Assembly: GCF_051020955.1 (NCBI RefSeq)
Contig: NW_027476250.1
Coordinates: forward strand, 186,001-250,000
Length of the DNA stretch: 64,000 nucleotides
Reading direction: 5' to 3'
Origin: Megalopta genalis
Lineage: Eukaryota; Arthropoda; Insecta; Hymenoptera; Halictidae
A model generated the notes under the pieces. That model saw nothing but the letters and a program-made list of their open reading frames with translations. It was not told where the DNA came from and searched no databases. Of this stretch, positions 1-14,528 are shown in pieces. The position numbers were made by a program, and so were the translations under genes. How positions within the stretch are numbered: position 1 is the stretch's first letter; the number at the start of each line of letters is the position of its first letter.

Positions 1-480
1 AATCACGTGTTTCGCATGGATTTGTAGCTATCCCGTTTGATTCGTCTGCATTTGCAGCTATATCACTTATATCCCAAGTGTTTGGTGGTAAATCATTTGT
101 TTCGCATGGATTTGAAGCTAAACCTTCTACATCGCATTGATTTGAAGCTAAATCATGTGTTTCGCTTGGATTTGAAGCTAAACCTTCTACATCGCATTGA
201 TTTGAAGCTAAATCGTGTGTTTTGCATGCATTTGATGCTAACTCGTTTGTTTCTCCTGCATTTGAAGCTATGTCACTTATATCGCAAGTATCTGAACCTA
301 AATCATTTGTTTCGCATGGATTTGAAGCTAAGCCTTCTACTTCGCATGGATTTAAAGCTAAATGATGTGTATTGCATGGATTTTGAAGCTAACTAGTTTG
401 ATTCGTCTGCATTGGAAGCTATATCACTTATATCCCAAGTATTTGATGCTAAATCATTTGTTTCGCATGGATTTGAAGCT
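1..480. repeat. End of a super-repeat unit cut by the window edge
   Basis: This stretch matches 13,899-14,378 at a constant offset of 13,898 bp. The same type occurs again at about 57,797-58,118. After position 480 the offset to the same later copy changes to 14,048, so copy 3 carries one extra 150-bp pentamer (around 14,379-14,528) that is absent here. The palindrome cacgtg at 4-9 is a recurrent variant and not a unique site. Confidence 0.8.
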
Positions 481-3400
481 AAACCTTCTACATAGCATTG
501 ATTTGAAGCTTAATAATGTGTTTTGCTTGGAATTAAAGATAACTCCTTTGTTTCCCCTGCATTTGAAGCATATATCACTTCTATCGCAAGTATCTAAAGC
601 TAAATCATTTCTTTTGCATGGATTTGAAGCTAATCCTTCTACATAGCATTGATTTGAAGCTTAATAATGTGTCTTGCATGGAGTTGAAGCTAACTCGTTT
701 GTTTCCCCTGCATTTGAAGCTATATCACTTATATCGCAAGTATCTGATACTAAATCATTTGCTTCGCAAGGATTTGAAGCTAATCATTCTACACGGCATT
801 GATTTGAAGCTTAATCATGTGTTTTGCATGGATTTGAAGCTACCTCGCTTGTTTGCCCTGCATTTGAAGCTGTATCACTTATATCGCAAGTATCTGAAGC
901 TAAATCATTTGTGTCTCATGGATTTGAACCTACACCATCTACATATCATTGATTTGCAGCTGAATCATGTGTTTCGCATGGATTTGAATCTAACTCGTTT
1001 GTTTCGTCTGCATTTGAAGCTATACCACTTTTATCCCAAGTGTTTGATGCTAAATCATTTGTATCGCATGGATTTGAAGCTAAACCTTCTACATCATATC
1101 GATTTGAAACTAAATGATATGTATGGCATGGATTTGAAGCTATCCCATTTGATTCGTCTGCATTTGCAGCTATATCACTTATATCGCTAGTATCTGAACC
1201 TAAATCGTTTGTTTCGCATGAATTTCAAGCTAAGCCTTCTACTTCGCATGAATTTAAAGCTAAATGATATGTGTCGCATGGATTTTGAAGCTAACTAGTT
1301 TGATTCGTCTGCATTGGAAGCTATATCACTTATATCCCAAGTATTTGATGCTAAATCATTTGTTTCGCATGGATGTGAAGCTAAACCTTCTACATCGCAT
1401 TGATTTGAAGCTAAATCATGTGTTTCGCTTGGATTTGAAGCTAAACCTTCTACATCGTATCGATTTGAAGCAAAATGATATGTATCGCATGGCTTTTGAA
1501 GCTACCCCGTTTGAATCGTCAGCATTTGCAGCTATATCACTTATATCACAAGTGTTTGAAGCTAAATCATTTGTCTCGCATGGATTTCAATCTAAACCTT
1601 CTATATCGCATTCATTTGAAGCTAAATCATGTGCTTCGCTTGTATTTGAAGCTATACTTTCTACATCGCTTTGATTTGTGAGCTAAATCATGTGTTTTGC
1701 TTGCATTTGATGCTAACTCGTTTGTTTCACCTGCATTTGAAGCTACATCAGTTATATCGCAAGTATCTGATGCTAAACCATTTGTTTTGCATGGATCTGA
1801 AGCTAAACCTTCTACATCGCATTGATTTGCAGCTAAATCATGTGTTTCGCATGGATTTGAAGCTAACTCGTTCGTTTCGTCTGCATTTGATGCTATATCA
1901 CTTATATCGCAAGTGTTTGAAGCTAAATAATTTGTATCGCATGGATGTGAAGCTAAACATTCTACATCATATCGATTTGAAACTAAATGATATGTATCGC
2001 ATGGATTTTGAAGCTATCCCATTTGATTCGTCTGCATTTGCAGCTATATCACTTATATCACATGTGTTTGAAGCTAAATCATTTGTTTCGCATGGATTTG
2101 AAGCTAAACCTTCTACATCGCATTGATTTGAAGATAAATTATGTGTTTCGCATGGATTTGACGGTAACTCGTTAGTTTCGCCTGCATTTGAAGCTATATG
2201 ACTTATATCGCAAGTATCTGAACCTAAATCATTTGTTTCGCATGAATTTGAAGCTAAGCCTTCTACTTCGCATGGATTTAAAGCTAAATGATGTGTGTCG
2301 CATGGATTTAAAAGCTAACTCATTTGATTCGTCTGCATTTGAAGCTATATCACTTATATCCCAAGTGTTTGATGCTAAATCATTTGTTTCGCACGGATTT
2401 GAAGCTAAACCTTCTACATCGCATTGATTTACAACTAAATCATGTGTTTCGCATGGATTTGAAGCTAACTCGTTTGTTTCGCCTGCATTTGAAGCTATAT
2501 CACATATATCCCACGTGTTTGAATCTCATTCATTTGCTTCGCTTGGATTTGAAGTTAATCCTTCTACATCGCAGTGATTTGAAGCTAAATCATGTGATTC
2601 GCTTGGATTGGAAGCTAACTTGTTTATTTCGTCTGCATTTGAAGCTGTGTCACTTATATCGCAAGTATCTGATGCTAAATCATTTGTGTCTCATGGATTT
2701 GAACCTAAACAGTCTACACAGCATTGATTTGTAGCTAAATCATGTTTTTCGCATGGATTTGTAGCTAACTCGTTTGTTTCGTCTGCATTTGAAGCTATAT
2801 CACATATAACCCAAGTGTTTGAAGCTCAATCATTTGGTTCGCTTGGATTTGAAGCTAATCCTTCTACATCGCATTGATTTGAAGCTAAATCATGTGTTTT
2901 ACATGAATTTGAAGCTAACTCGTTTGTTTCCTCTACAATTGAAGCTATATCACTTATATCGCAAGTATCTAAAGCTAAATCATTTGTGTCGCCTGGACTT
3001 GAAGTTAAACCTTCTACATAGCATTGATTTGAAGCTTAATAATGTGTTTTGCTTGGAAATAAAGCTAACTCGTTTGTTTCGTCTGCATTTGAAGCATGTA
3101 TCACTTATATCGCAAGTATCTAAAGCTAAATCATTTGTTTCGCATGGATTTGAAGCTAAACCTTCTACATAGCATTGGTTTGAAGCGTAATCATGTGTCT
3201 TGCATGGATTTGAAGCTAACTCGTTTGTTTCCCCTGCATTTGAAGCTATATCACTTATATCGCACGTATCTGATGCTAAATCATTTGCTTCGCATGGATT
3301 TGAAGCAAATCATTCTACACCGCATTGCTTTGAAGCTTAATCATGTGTTTTGCATGGATTTGAAGCTACCTCGCTTGTTTCCCCTGCATTTGAAGCTGTA

Positions 3401-6400
3401 TCACTTATATCGCAAGTATCTGAAGCTAAATCATTTGTGTCTCATGGATTTGAAGCTAAACCTTCTACATAGCATTGATTTGCAGCTAAATCATGTGTTT
3501 CGCTTGGATATGAAGCTAACTCGTTTGTTTCCGTCTGCATTTGAAACTATATCGCTTATATCCAAAGTGTTTGAAGCTAAATCATTTGTTTCGCATGGAT
3601 TTGAAGCTAATCCTTCTACATAGCATTGATTTGAAGCTTAATCATGTGTTTCGCATGGATTTGAAGCTAACTCGTTAGTTTCGTCCGCATTTAAAGCTAT
3701 ATCACTTATATCGCTAGTATCTTAAGCTAAATCATTTTTTCGCATGGATTTGAAGCTAAACTTTCTACATCGCATTGATTTGAAGATAAATCATGTGATT
3801 CGCTTGGATTGGAAGCTAACTCGTTTGTTTCGTCTGCATTTGAAGATATATCACTTAAATCCCAATTGTTTGAAGATAAATCATTTGTTTCGCATGGATT
3901 TGAAGCTATATCACTTATATCCCAAGCGTTTGAAACTAAATCATTTGTTTCGCATGGATTTGAAGCTAAACCTTCATACATCGCATTGCTTTGAAGCTAA
4001 ATCATGTGTTTCGCATGGATTTGAAGCTAACTCGTTTGCTTCGTCTGCATTTGAAGCTATATCACTTAAATCCCACGTGTTTGAAGCTCAATCATTTGTT
4101 TCCCATGGATTTGAAGCTAAACCTTCTACATCGCATTGATTTGAAGCTTAATAATGTGTATTGCTTGGATATGAAGCTAACTCGTTTGTTTCCCCGTACA
4201 TTTGTAGCTATATCTCTTATATCGGAACAATCTGATGCTAAATCATTTGTGTCGCATCGATTTGAAGCTAAACCTTCCACATATCATTGATTTAAAGCTT
4301 AATAATGTGTCTTGCATGGATTTGAAGCTAACTCGTTTGTTTCCCCTGCATTTGAAGCTATATCACTTATATCGCAAGTATCTGATGCTAAATCATTTGC
4401 TTCGCAAGGATTTTAAGCTAATCATTCTACGCCGCATTGATTTGAAGCTTAATCATGTGTTTTGCATGGATTTGAAGCTACCTCGTTTGTTTCCGTCTGC
4501 ATTTGAAACTATATCACTTATATCCAAAGTGTTTGAAGCTAAATCATTTGTTTCGCATGGATTTGAAGCTAATCCTTCTACATCGCATTGACTTGATGCT
4601 AAATCATGTGATTAGCTTGGATTGGAAGCTAGCTTGTTTATTTCGTCTGCAATTGAAGCTGTATCACTTATATCGCAAGTATCTAAATCTAAATCATTTG
4701 TGTCGCCTGGATTTGAAGTTAAACCTTCTACATTGCATTGATTTGAAGCTTTATAATTTGTTTTGCTTGGAATTAAAGCTAACTCGTTTGTTTCCCCTGC
4801 ATTTGAAGCATATATCACTTATATCTAAAAGTATCTAAAGCTAAATCATTCCTGTCTCATGGATTTGAAGCTAAACCTTCTACATAGCATTGATTTGCAG
4901 CTAAAACTGCATTTGAAGCTATATCACATATATCCCAAGTGTTTGAAGCTCAATCATTTGCTTCGATGGATTTGAAGCTAATCCTTCTACATCGCATTGA
5001 TTTGAAGCTAACTCGTTAGTTTCGTCTGCATTTGAAGCTATATCACTTATATCGCAAGTATCTTAAGCTAAATCATTTATGTCGCATGGATTTGAAGCTA
5101 AACTTTCTACATCGAATCTAAATCATGTGATTTGCTTGGATTGGAAGCTAACTCATTTGATCCGTCTGCATTTGAAGCTGTATCACTTATATCGTAAGTA
5201 TCTGAATCAAAATCAATTGTGTCTCATGGATTTGAAACAAAACCTTCTACATAGCATTCATTTGAAGCTAAATCATGTGTTTCGCTTGGATTTGAAGGTA
5301 AAACTTATACATCGCATTGATTTGAAGCTAAATCATGTGTTTCGCATGGATTTGAAGCTAACTCGTTAGTCTCGTCTGCATTTCAAGCTATATCACTTAT
5401 ATCGATAGTATCTAAAGCTAAATCATTTGTTTCGCATGGATTTGAAGCTAAACTTTCTACATCGCATTGATTTGAAGCTAAATCATGTGATTCGCTTGGA
5501 TTGGAAGCTAACTCGTTAGTCTCGTCTGCATTTGAAGCTATATCACTTATATCGCTAGTATCTAAAGCTAAATCATTTGTTTCGCACGGATTTGAAGCTA
5601 AACCTTCTACATCGCACTGCTTTGAAGCTAAATCATGTGATACGCTTGGATTTGAAGCTAACTCGTTTGTTTCGTCTGTATTTGAAGCTATATCACTTAT
5701 ATCGGTAGTATATGAAGCTAAATCATTAGTGTCTCATGGATTTGAAGCGAAACCTTCTACATAGCATTGATTTGAAGCTTAATCATGTGTTTTGTATGGA
5801 TTTGAAGCTAACTCGTTTGTTTCGTCTGCATTTGAAGCTATATCACTTATATCCCAAGCGTTGAAAGTAAATTATTTGTTTCGCATGGATTTGAAGCTAA
5901 ACCTTCTACATCGCACTGCTTTGAAGCTAAATCATGTGATTCGGTTGTATTTGAAGCTAACTCGTTTGTTTCGTCTGTATTTGAAGCTATATCACTTATA
6001 TCGGTAGTATATGAAGCTAAATCATTAGTGTCTCATGGATTTGAAGCGAAACCTTCTACATAGCATTGATTTGAAGCTTAATCATGTGTTTTGTATGGAT
6101 TTGAAGCTAACTCGTTTGTTTCCCCTGCATTTGAAGCTATATCACTTATATCGCAAGTATCTGATGCTAAATCATTTGTTTCGCTTCGATTTGAAGCTAT
6201 ACCATCTACATTGCATTGATTTGCAGCTAAATCATGAGCTTCGCATGGATTTGAAGCTAAACCTTCTACATCGCATTGATTTGCATCTAAACCATGTGTT
6301 TCGCAAGGATTTGGAGCTAACTCGTTTGTTTCGTCTGCATTTGAAGCTATATCTCTTATATCCCAAGTGTTTGAAGCTAAATCATTTGTTTCGCATGGAT

Positions 6401-6408
6401 TTGAAGCT
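481..6408. repeat. Super-repeat copy 1 (5,928 bp)
   Basis: It starts at a B-type monomer reading aaaccttctacatagcattg and runs to the same point of the next copy at 6,409. Segments throughout match copy 2 at an offset of 5,928 up to about 4,560 and 6,228 after that. Copy 1 therefore lacks 300 bp (two pentamers) that copies 2 and 3 hold at this point. I noticed about six substitutions between copies 1 and 2 over roughly 3.9 kb (for example near 1,713, 1,798, 1,943, 2,761, 2,844 and 3,554). Two monomers are shortened, near 4,905 and 5,113, and the same shortened forms occur in copies 2 and 3. Confidence 0.9.
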
Positions 6409-9400
6409 AAACCTTCTACATAGCATTGATTTGAAGCTTAATAATGTGTTTTGCTTGGAATTAAAGATAACTCCTTTGTTTCCCCTGCATTTGAAGCATA
6501 TATCACTTCTATCGCAAGTATCTAAAGCTAAATCATTTCTTTTGCATGGATTTGAAGCTAATCCTTCTACATAGCATTGATTTGAAGCTTAATAATGTGT
6601 CTTGCATGGAGTTGAAGCTAACTCGTTTGTTTCCCCTGCATTTGAAGCTATATCACTTATATCGCAAGTATCTGATACTAAATCATTTGCTTCGCAAGGA
6701 TTTGAAGCTAATCATTCTACACGGCATTGATTTGAAGCTTAATCATGTGTTTTGCATGGATTTGAAGCTACCTCGCTTGTTTGCCCTGCATTTGAAGCTG
6801 TATCACTTATATCGCAAGTATCTGAAGCTAAATCATTTGTGTCTCATGGATTTGAACCTACACCATCTACATATCATTGATTTGCAGCTGAATCATGTGT
6901 TTCGCATGGATTTGAATCTAACTCGTTTGTTTCGTCTGCATTTGAAGCTATACCACTTTTATCCCAAGTGTTTGATGCTAAATCATTTGTATCGCATGGA
7001 TTTGAAGCTAAACCTTCTACATCATATCGATTTGAAACTAAATGATATGTATGGCATGGATTTGAAGCTATCCCATTTGATTCGTCTGCATTTGCAGCTA
7101 TATCACTTATATCGCTAGTATCTGAACCTAAATCGTTTGTTTCGCATGAATTTCAAGCTAAGCCTTCTACTTCGCATGAATTTAAAGCTAAATGATATGT
7201 GTCGCATGGATTTTGAAGCTAACTAGTTTGATTCGTCTGCATTGGAAGCTATATCACTTATATCCCAAGTATTTGATGCTAAATCATTTGTTTCGCATGG
7301 ATGTGAAGCTAAACCTTCTACATCGCATTGATTTGAAGCTAAATCATGTGTTTCGCTTGGATTTGAAGCTAAACCTTCTACATCGTATCGATTTGAAGCA
7401 AAATGATATGTATCGCATGGCTTTTGAAGCTACCCCGTTTGAATCGTCAGCATTTGCAGCTATATCACTTATATCACAAGTGTTTGAAGCTAAATCATTT
7501 GTCTCGCATGGATTTCAATCTAAACCTTCTATATCGCATTCATTTGAAGCTAAATCATGTGCTTCGCTTGTATTTGAAGCTATACTTTCTACATCGCTTT
7601 GATTTGTGAGCTAAATCATGTGTTTTGCTTGGATTTGATGCTAACTCGTTTGTTTCACCTGCATTTGAAGCTACATCAGTTATATCGCAAGTATCTGATG
7701 CTAAACCATTTGTTTTGCATGGATTTGAAGCTAAACCTTCTACATCGCATTGATTTGCAGCTAAATCATGTGTTTCGCATGGATTTGAAGCTAACTCGTT
7801 CGTTTCGTCTGCATTTGATGCTATATCACTTATATCGCAAGTGTTTGAAGCTAAATAATTTGTATCGCATGGATTTGAAGCTAAACATTCTACATCATAT
7901 CGATTTGAAACTAAATGATATGTATCGCATGGATTTTGAAGCTATCCCATTTGATTCGTCTGCATTTGCAGCTATATCACTTATATCACATGTGTTTGAA
8001 GCTAAATCATTTGTTTCGCATGGATTTGAAGCTAAACCTTCTACATCGCATTGATTTGAAGATAAATTATGTGTTTCGCATGGATTTGACGGTAACTCGT
8101 TAGTTTCGCCTGCATTTGAAGCTATATGACTTATATCGCAAGTATCTGAACCTAAATCATTTGTTTCGCATGAATTTGAAGCTAAGCCTTCTACTTCGCA
8201 TGGATTTAAAGCTAAATGATGTGTGTCGCATGGATTTAAAAGCTAACTCATTTGATTCGTCTGCATTTGAAGCTATATCACTTATATCCCAAGTGTTTGA
8301 TGCTAAATCATTTGTTTCGCACGGATTTGAAGCTAAACCTTCTACATCGCATTGATTTACAACTAAATCATGTGTTTCGCATGGATTTGAAGCTAACTCG
8401 TTTGTTTCGCCTGCATTTGAAGCTATATCACATATATCCCACGTGTTTGAATCTCATTCATTTGCTTCGCTTGGATTTGAAGTTAATCCTTCTACATCGC
8501 AGTGATTTGAAGCTAAATCATGTGATTCGCTTGGATTGGAAGCTAACTTGTTTATTTCGTCTGCATTTGAAGCTGTGTCACTTATATCGCAAGTATCTGA
8601 TGCTAAATCATTTGTGTCTCATGGATTTGAACCTAAACAGTCTACACAGCATTGATTTGTAGCTAAATCATGTTTTTCGCATGGATTTGAAGCTAACTCG
8701 TTTGTTTCGTCTGCATTTGAAGCTATATCACATATAACCCAAGTGTTTGAAGCTCAATCATTTGGTTCGCTAGGATTTGAAGCTAATCCTTCTACATCGC
8801 ATTGATTTGAAGCTAAATCATGTGTTTTACATGAATTTGAAGCTAACTCGTTTGTTTCCTCTACAATTGAAGCTATATCACTTATATCGCAAGTATCTAA
8901 AGCTAAATCATTTGTGTCGCCTGGACTTGAAGTTAAACCTTCTACATAGCATTGATTTGAAGCTTAATAATGTGTTTTGCTTGGAAATAAAGCTAACTCG
9001 TTTGTTTCGTCTGCATTTGAAGCATGTATCACTTATATCGCAAGTATCTAAAGCTAAATCATTTGTTTCGCATGGATTTGAAGCTAAACCTTCTACATAG
9101 CATTGGTTTGAAGCGTAATCATGTGTCTTGCATGGATTTGAAGCTAACTCGTTTGTTTCCCCTGCATTTGAAGCTATATCACTTATATCGCACGTATCTG
9201 ATGCTAAATCATTTGCTTCGCATGGATTTGAAGCAAATCATTCTACACCGCATTGCTTTGAAGCTTAATCATGTGTTTTGCATGGATTTGAAGCTACCTC
9301 GCTTGTTTCCCCTGCATTTGAAGCTGTATCACTTATATCGCAAGTATCTGAAGCTAAATCATTTGTGTCTCATGGATTTGAAGCTAAACCTTCTACATAG

Positions 9401-12400
9401 CATTGATTTGCAGCTAAATCATGTGTTTCGCTTGGATATGAAGCTAACTCGTTTGTTTCCGTCTGCATTTGAAACTATATCACTTATATCCAAAGTGTTT
9501 GAAGCTAAATCATTTGTTTCGCATGGATTTGAAGCTAATCCTTCTACATAGCATTGATTTGAAGCTTAATCATGTGTTTCGCATGGATTTGAAGCTAACT
9601 CGTTAGTTTCGTCCGCATTTAAAGCTATATCACTTATATCGCTAGTATCTTAAGCTAAATCATTTTTTCGCATGGATTTGAAGCTAAACTTTCTACATCG
9701 CATTGATTTGAAGATAAATCATGTGATTCGCTTGGATTGGAAGCTAACTCGTTTGTTTCGTCTGCATTTGAAGATATATCACTTAAATCCCAATTGTTTG
9801 AAGATAAATCATTTGTTTCGCATGGATTTGAAGCTATATCACTTATATCCCAAGCGTTTGAAACTAAATCATTTGTTTCGCATGGATTTGAAGCTAAACC
9901 TTCATACATCGCATTGCTTTGAAGCTAAATCATGTGTTTCGCATGGATTTGAAGCTAACTCGTTTGCTTCGTCTGCATTTGAAGCTATATCACTTAAATC
10001 CCACGTGTTTGAAGCTCAATCATTTGTTTCCCATGGATTTGAAGCTAAACCTTCTACATCGCATTGATTTGAAGCTTAATAATGTGTATTGCTTGGATAT
10101 GAAGCTAACTCGTTTGTTTCCCCGTACATTTGTAGCTATATCTCTTATATCGGAACAATCTGATGCTAAATCATTTGTGTCGCATCGATTTGAAGCTAAA
10201 CCTTCCACATATCATTGATTTAAAGCTTAATAATGTGTCTTGCATGGATTTGAAGCTAACTCGTTTGTTTCCCCTGCATTTGAAGCTATATCACTTATAT
10301 CGCAAGTATCTGATGCTAAATCATTTGCTTCGCAAGGATTTTAAGCTAATCATTCTACGCCGCATTGATTTGAAGCTTAATCATGTGTTTTGCATGGATT
10401 TGAAGCTACCTCGTTTGTTTCCGTCTGCATTTGAAACTATATCACTTATATCCAAAGTGTTTGAAGCTAAATCATTTGTTTCGCATGGATTTGAAGCTAA
10501 TCCTTCTACATCGTATTGATTTAAAGCTAAATCATGTGTTTCGCTTGGATATGAAGCTATCTCGTTTGTTTCCGTCTGCATTTGAAGCTATCTCACTTGT
10601 ATCGCAAGTATCTGAAGCTAGATCATTTGTGTCGCAAGGATTTGAAGCTAATCCTTCTACATAGCATTGATTTGAAGCTTAATCATGTGTTTCGCATGGA
10701 TTTGAAGCTAACTCGTTAGTTTCGTCCGCATTTAAAGCTATATCACTTATATCGCTAGTATCTGAAGCTAAATCATTTTTTCGCTTGGATTTGAAGCTAA
10801 TCCTTCTACATCGCATTGACTTGATGCTAAATCATGTGATTAGCTTGGATTGGAAGCTAGCTTGTTTATTTCGTCTGCAATTGAAGCTGTATCACTTATA
10901 TCGCAAGTATCTAAATCTAAATCATTTGTGTCGCCTGGATTTGAAGTTAAACCTTCTACATTGCATTGATTTGAAGCTTTATAATTTGTTTTGCTTGGAA
11001 TTAAAGCTAACTCGTTTGTTTCCCCTGCATTTGAAGCATATATCACTTATATCTAAAAGTATCTAAAGCTAAATCATTCCTGTCTCATGGATTTGAAGCT
11101 AAACCTTCTACATAGCATTGATTTGCAGCTAAAACTGCATTTGAAGCTATATCACATATATCCCAAGTGTTTGAAGCTCAATCATTTGCTTCGATGGATT
11201 TGAAGCTAATCCTTCTACATCGCATTGATTTGAAGCTAACTCGTTAGTTTCGTCTGCATTTGAAGCTATATCACTTATATCGCAAGTATCTTAAGCTAAA
11301 TCATTTATGTCGCATGGATTTGAAGCTAAACTTTCTACATCGAATCTAAATCATGTGATTTGCTTGGATTGGAAGCTAACTCATTTGATCCGTCTGCATT
11401 TGAAGCTGTATCACTTATATCGTAAGTATCTGAATCAAAATCAATTGTGTCTCATGGATTTGAAACAAAACCTTCTACATAGCATTCATTTGAAGCTAAA
11501 TCATGTGTTTCGCTTGGATTTGAAGGTAAAACTTATACATCGCATTGATTTGAAGCTAAATCATGTGTTTCGCATGGATTTGAAGCTAACTCGTTAGTCT
11601 CGTCTGCATTTCAAGCTATATCACTTATATCGATAGTATCTAAAGCTAAATCATTTGTTTCGCATGGATTTGAAGCTAAACTTTCTACATCGCATTGATT
11701 TGAAGCTAAATCATGTGATTCGCTTGGATTGGAAGCTAACTCGTTAGTCTCGTCTGCATTTGAAGCTATATCACTTATATCGCTAGTATCTAAAGCTAAA
11801 TCATTTGTTTCGCACGGATTTGAAGCTAAACCTTCTACATCGCACTGCTTTGAAGCTAAATCATGTGATACGCTTGGATTTGAAGCTAACTCGTTTGTTT
11901 CGTCTGTATTTGAAGCTATATCACTTATATCGGTAGTATATGAAGCTAAATCATTAGTGTCTCATGGATTTGAAGCGAAACCTTCTACATAGCATTGATT
12001 TGAAGCTTAATCATGTGTTTTGTATGGATTTGAAGCTATCTCGTTTGTTTCCCCTGCATTTGAAGCTATATCACTTATATCGCAAGTATCTGATGCTAAA
12101 TCATGTGTTTCGCATGGATTTGAAGCTAACTCGTTAGTCTCGTCTGCATTTGAAGCTATATCACTTATATCGCTAGTATCTAAAGCTAAATCATTTGTTT
12201 CGCATGGATTTGAAGCTAATCCTTCTACATCGCATTGATTTGCAGCTAAATCATGTGTTTCGCACAGATTTCAAGCTAAACCTTCTACATCGCATTGATT
12301 TGAAGCTAAATCATGTGTTTCGCTTGGATTGGAAGCTAACTCGTTAGTCTCGTCTGCATTTGAAGCTATATCACTTATATCGCTAGTATCTAAAGCTAAA

Positions 12401-14528
12401 TCATGTGTTTCGCATGGATTTGAAGCTAACTCGTTTGTTTCGTCTGCATTTGAAGCTATATCACTTATATCCCAAGCGTTGAAAGTAAATTATTTGTTTC
12501 GCATGGATTTGAAGCTAAACCTTCTACATCGCACTGCTTTGAAGCTAAATCATGTGATTCGGTTGTATTTGAAGCTAACTCGTTTGTTTCGTCTGTATTT
12601 GAAGCTATATCACTTATATCGGTAGTATATGAAGCTAAATCATTAGTGTCTCATGGATTTGAAGCGAAACCTTCTACATAGCATTGATTTGAAGCTTAAT
12701 CATGTGTTTTGTGTGGATTTGAAGCTAACTCGTTTGTTTCCCCTGCATTTGAAGCTATATCACTTATATCGCAAGTATCTGATGCTAAATCATTTGTTTC
12801 GCATGGATTTGAAGCTAAACCTTCTACATCGTATCGATTTGAAGAAAAATGATATGTATCGAATGGATTTTGAAGCTACCCCGTTTGATTCGTCTCCATT
12901 TGCAGTTATATCACTTATATCACAAGTGTTTGAAGCTAAATCATTTGGTTCGCATGGATTTGTAGCTAAACCTTCTAAATCGCATTGATTTGTAGGTAAA
13001 TCATGTGTTTCGTTTGGATTTGAAGCTACACCTTCAACATCGCTTTGATTTGAAGCTAAATCATGTGTTTTGCATGGATTTGATGCTAACTCGTTTGTTT
13101 CCCTTGCATTTGAAGTTATTTCAGTTATATCGCAAGTATCTGATGCTAAATCATGCGTTTCGCTTGGATTTGAAGCTAAACCTTCTACATCGCATTGATT
13201 TGTAGCTAAATCATGTGTTTCGCATGGATTTGATGCTAACTCATTTGTTTACCCTGCATTTGAAGCTATATCAGTTATATCGCAAGTATCTGATGCTAAG
13301 TCATTTGTTTCGCATGGATTTGAAGCTAAACCTTCTACATCGCATTGATTTGAAGCTAACTCGTTCGTTTCGCCTGCATTTGATGCTATATCACTTATAT
13401 CGCTAGTTTTTGAAGGTAAATCATTTGTTTCGCATGGATTTGAAGCTAATCCTTCTACATCGCATTGATTTGAAGCTAAATCATGCGTTTCGCTTGGATT
13501 TGAAGCTGTACCTTCTACATCTCTTTGATTTGAAGCTAAATCATGTGTTTTGCATGGATTTGAAGCTAACTCGTTTGTTACCCCTGCATTTGAGGCTATA
13601 TCAGTTATATGGCAAGTATCTGATGCTAAATCATTTGTTTCGCATGAATTTGAAGCTATAGCACCTATATCCCATGTGTTCGTAGCTCAATCTATTGTTT
13701 CGCATGGATCTGAAGCTAAACCTTCTACATCCCATTCATTTGAAGCTAAATCATATGTTTCGCATGGATATGGAGCTAACTCGTTTGTTTCTCCTGCGTT
13801 TGAAGCTATATCACTTATATTGCAAGTATCTGAACCTAAATCATTTGTTTCGCATGGATTTGAAGCTAAACCTTCTACATCGCATTGATTTGCAGCTAAA
13901 TCACGTGTTTCGCATGGATTTGTAGCTATCCCGTTTGATTCGTCTGCATTTGCAGCTATATCACTTATATCCCAAGTGTTTGGTGGTAAATCATTTGTTT
14001 CGCATGGATTTGAAGCTAAACCTTCTACATCGCATTGATTTGAAGCTAAATCATGTGTTTCGCTTGGATTTGAAGCTAAACCTTCTACATCGCATTGATT
14101 TGAAGCTAAATCGTGTGTTTTGCATGCATTTGATGCTAACTCGTTTGTTTCTCCTGCATTTGAAGCTATGTCACTTATATCGCAAGTATCTGAACCTAAA
14201 TCATTTGTTTCGCATGGATTTGAAGCTAAGCCTTCTACTTCGCATGGATTTAAAGCTAAATGATGTGTATTGCATGGATTTTGAAGCTAACTAGTTTGAT
14301 TCGTCTGCATTGGAAGCTATATCACTTATATCCCAAGTATTTGATGCTAAATCATTTGTTTCGCATGGATGTGAAGCTAAACCTTCTACATCGCATTGAT
14401 TTGAAGCGAAATCGTGTGTTTTGCATGGACCTTATGCTAAGTCGTTTGTTTCCACTGCATTTGAATCTATATCACTTATATCGCAAGTGTCTGATGCTAA
14501 ATCATTTGTTTCGCATGGATTTGAAGCT
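6409..14528. repeat. Super-repeat copy 2 (8,120 bp)
   Basis: Same anchor as copy 1. The first 4.1 kb is nearly identical to copy 1 at offset 5,928. The unit includes the 300-bp segment missing from copy 1 (about 10,490-10,790). It also carries about 1.9 kb extra towards its right end (about 12,100-14,380), made of pentamers and B-C pairs. Part of that extra stretch is shared with 56,683-58,118. Confidence 0.88.
12785..14220. repeat. 1.44-kb segment shared with 56,683-58,118
   Basis: Aligned at a constant offset of 43,898 with almost no differences over the whole length. Diagnostic variants occur in both places: gaagaaaaatgatatg near 12,841, a B-type monomer with tctctttg near 13,525, and tatcccgtttgattcg near 13,926. 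The boundaries are where neighbouring monomer variants change and are good to about 20 bp. Confidence 0.8.

Noticed and set aside
4..9. CACGTG as an E-box regulatory site
   Set aside because: The same hexamer recurs in many C- and E-type monomer variants (for example cccacgtgtttgaag), so it is a feature of the satellite with no sign of a gene nearby.
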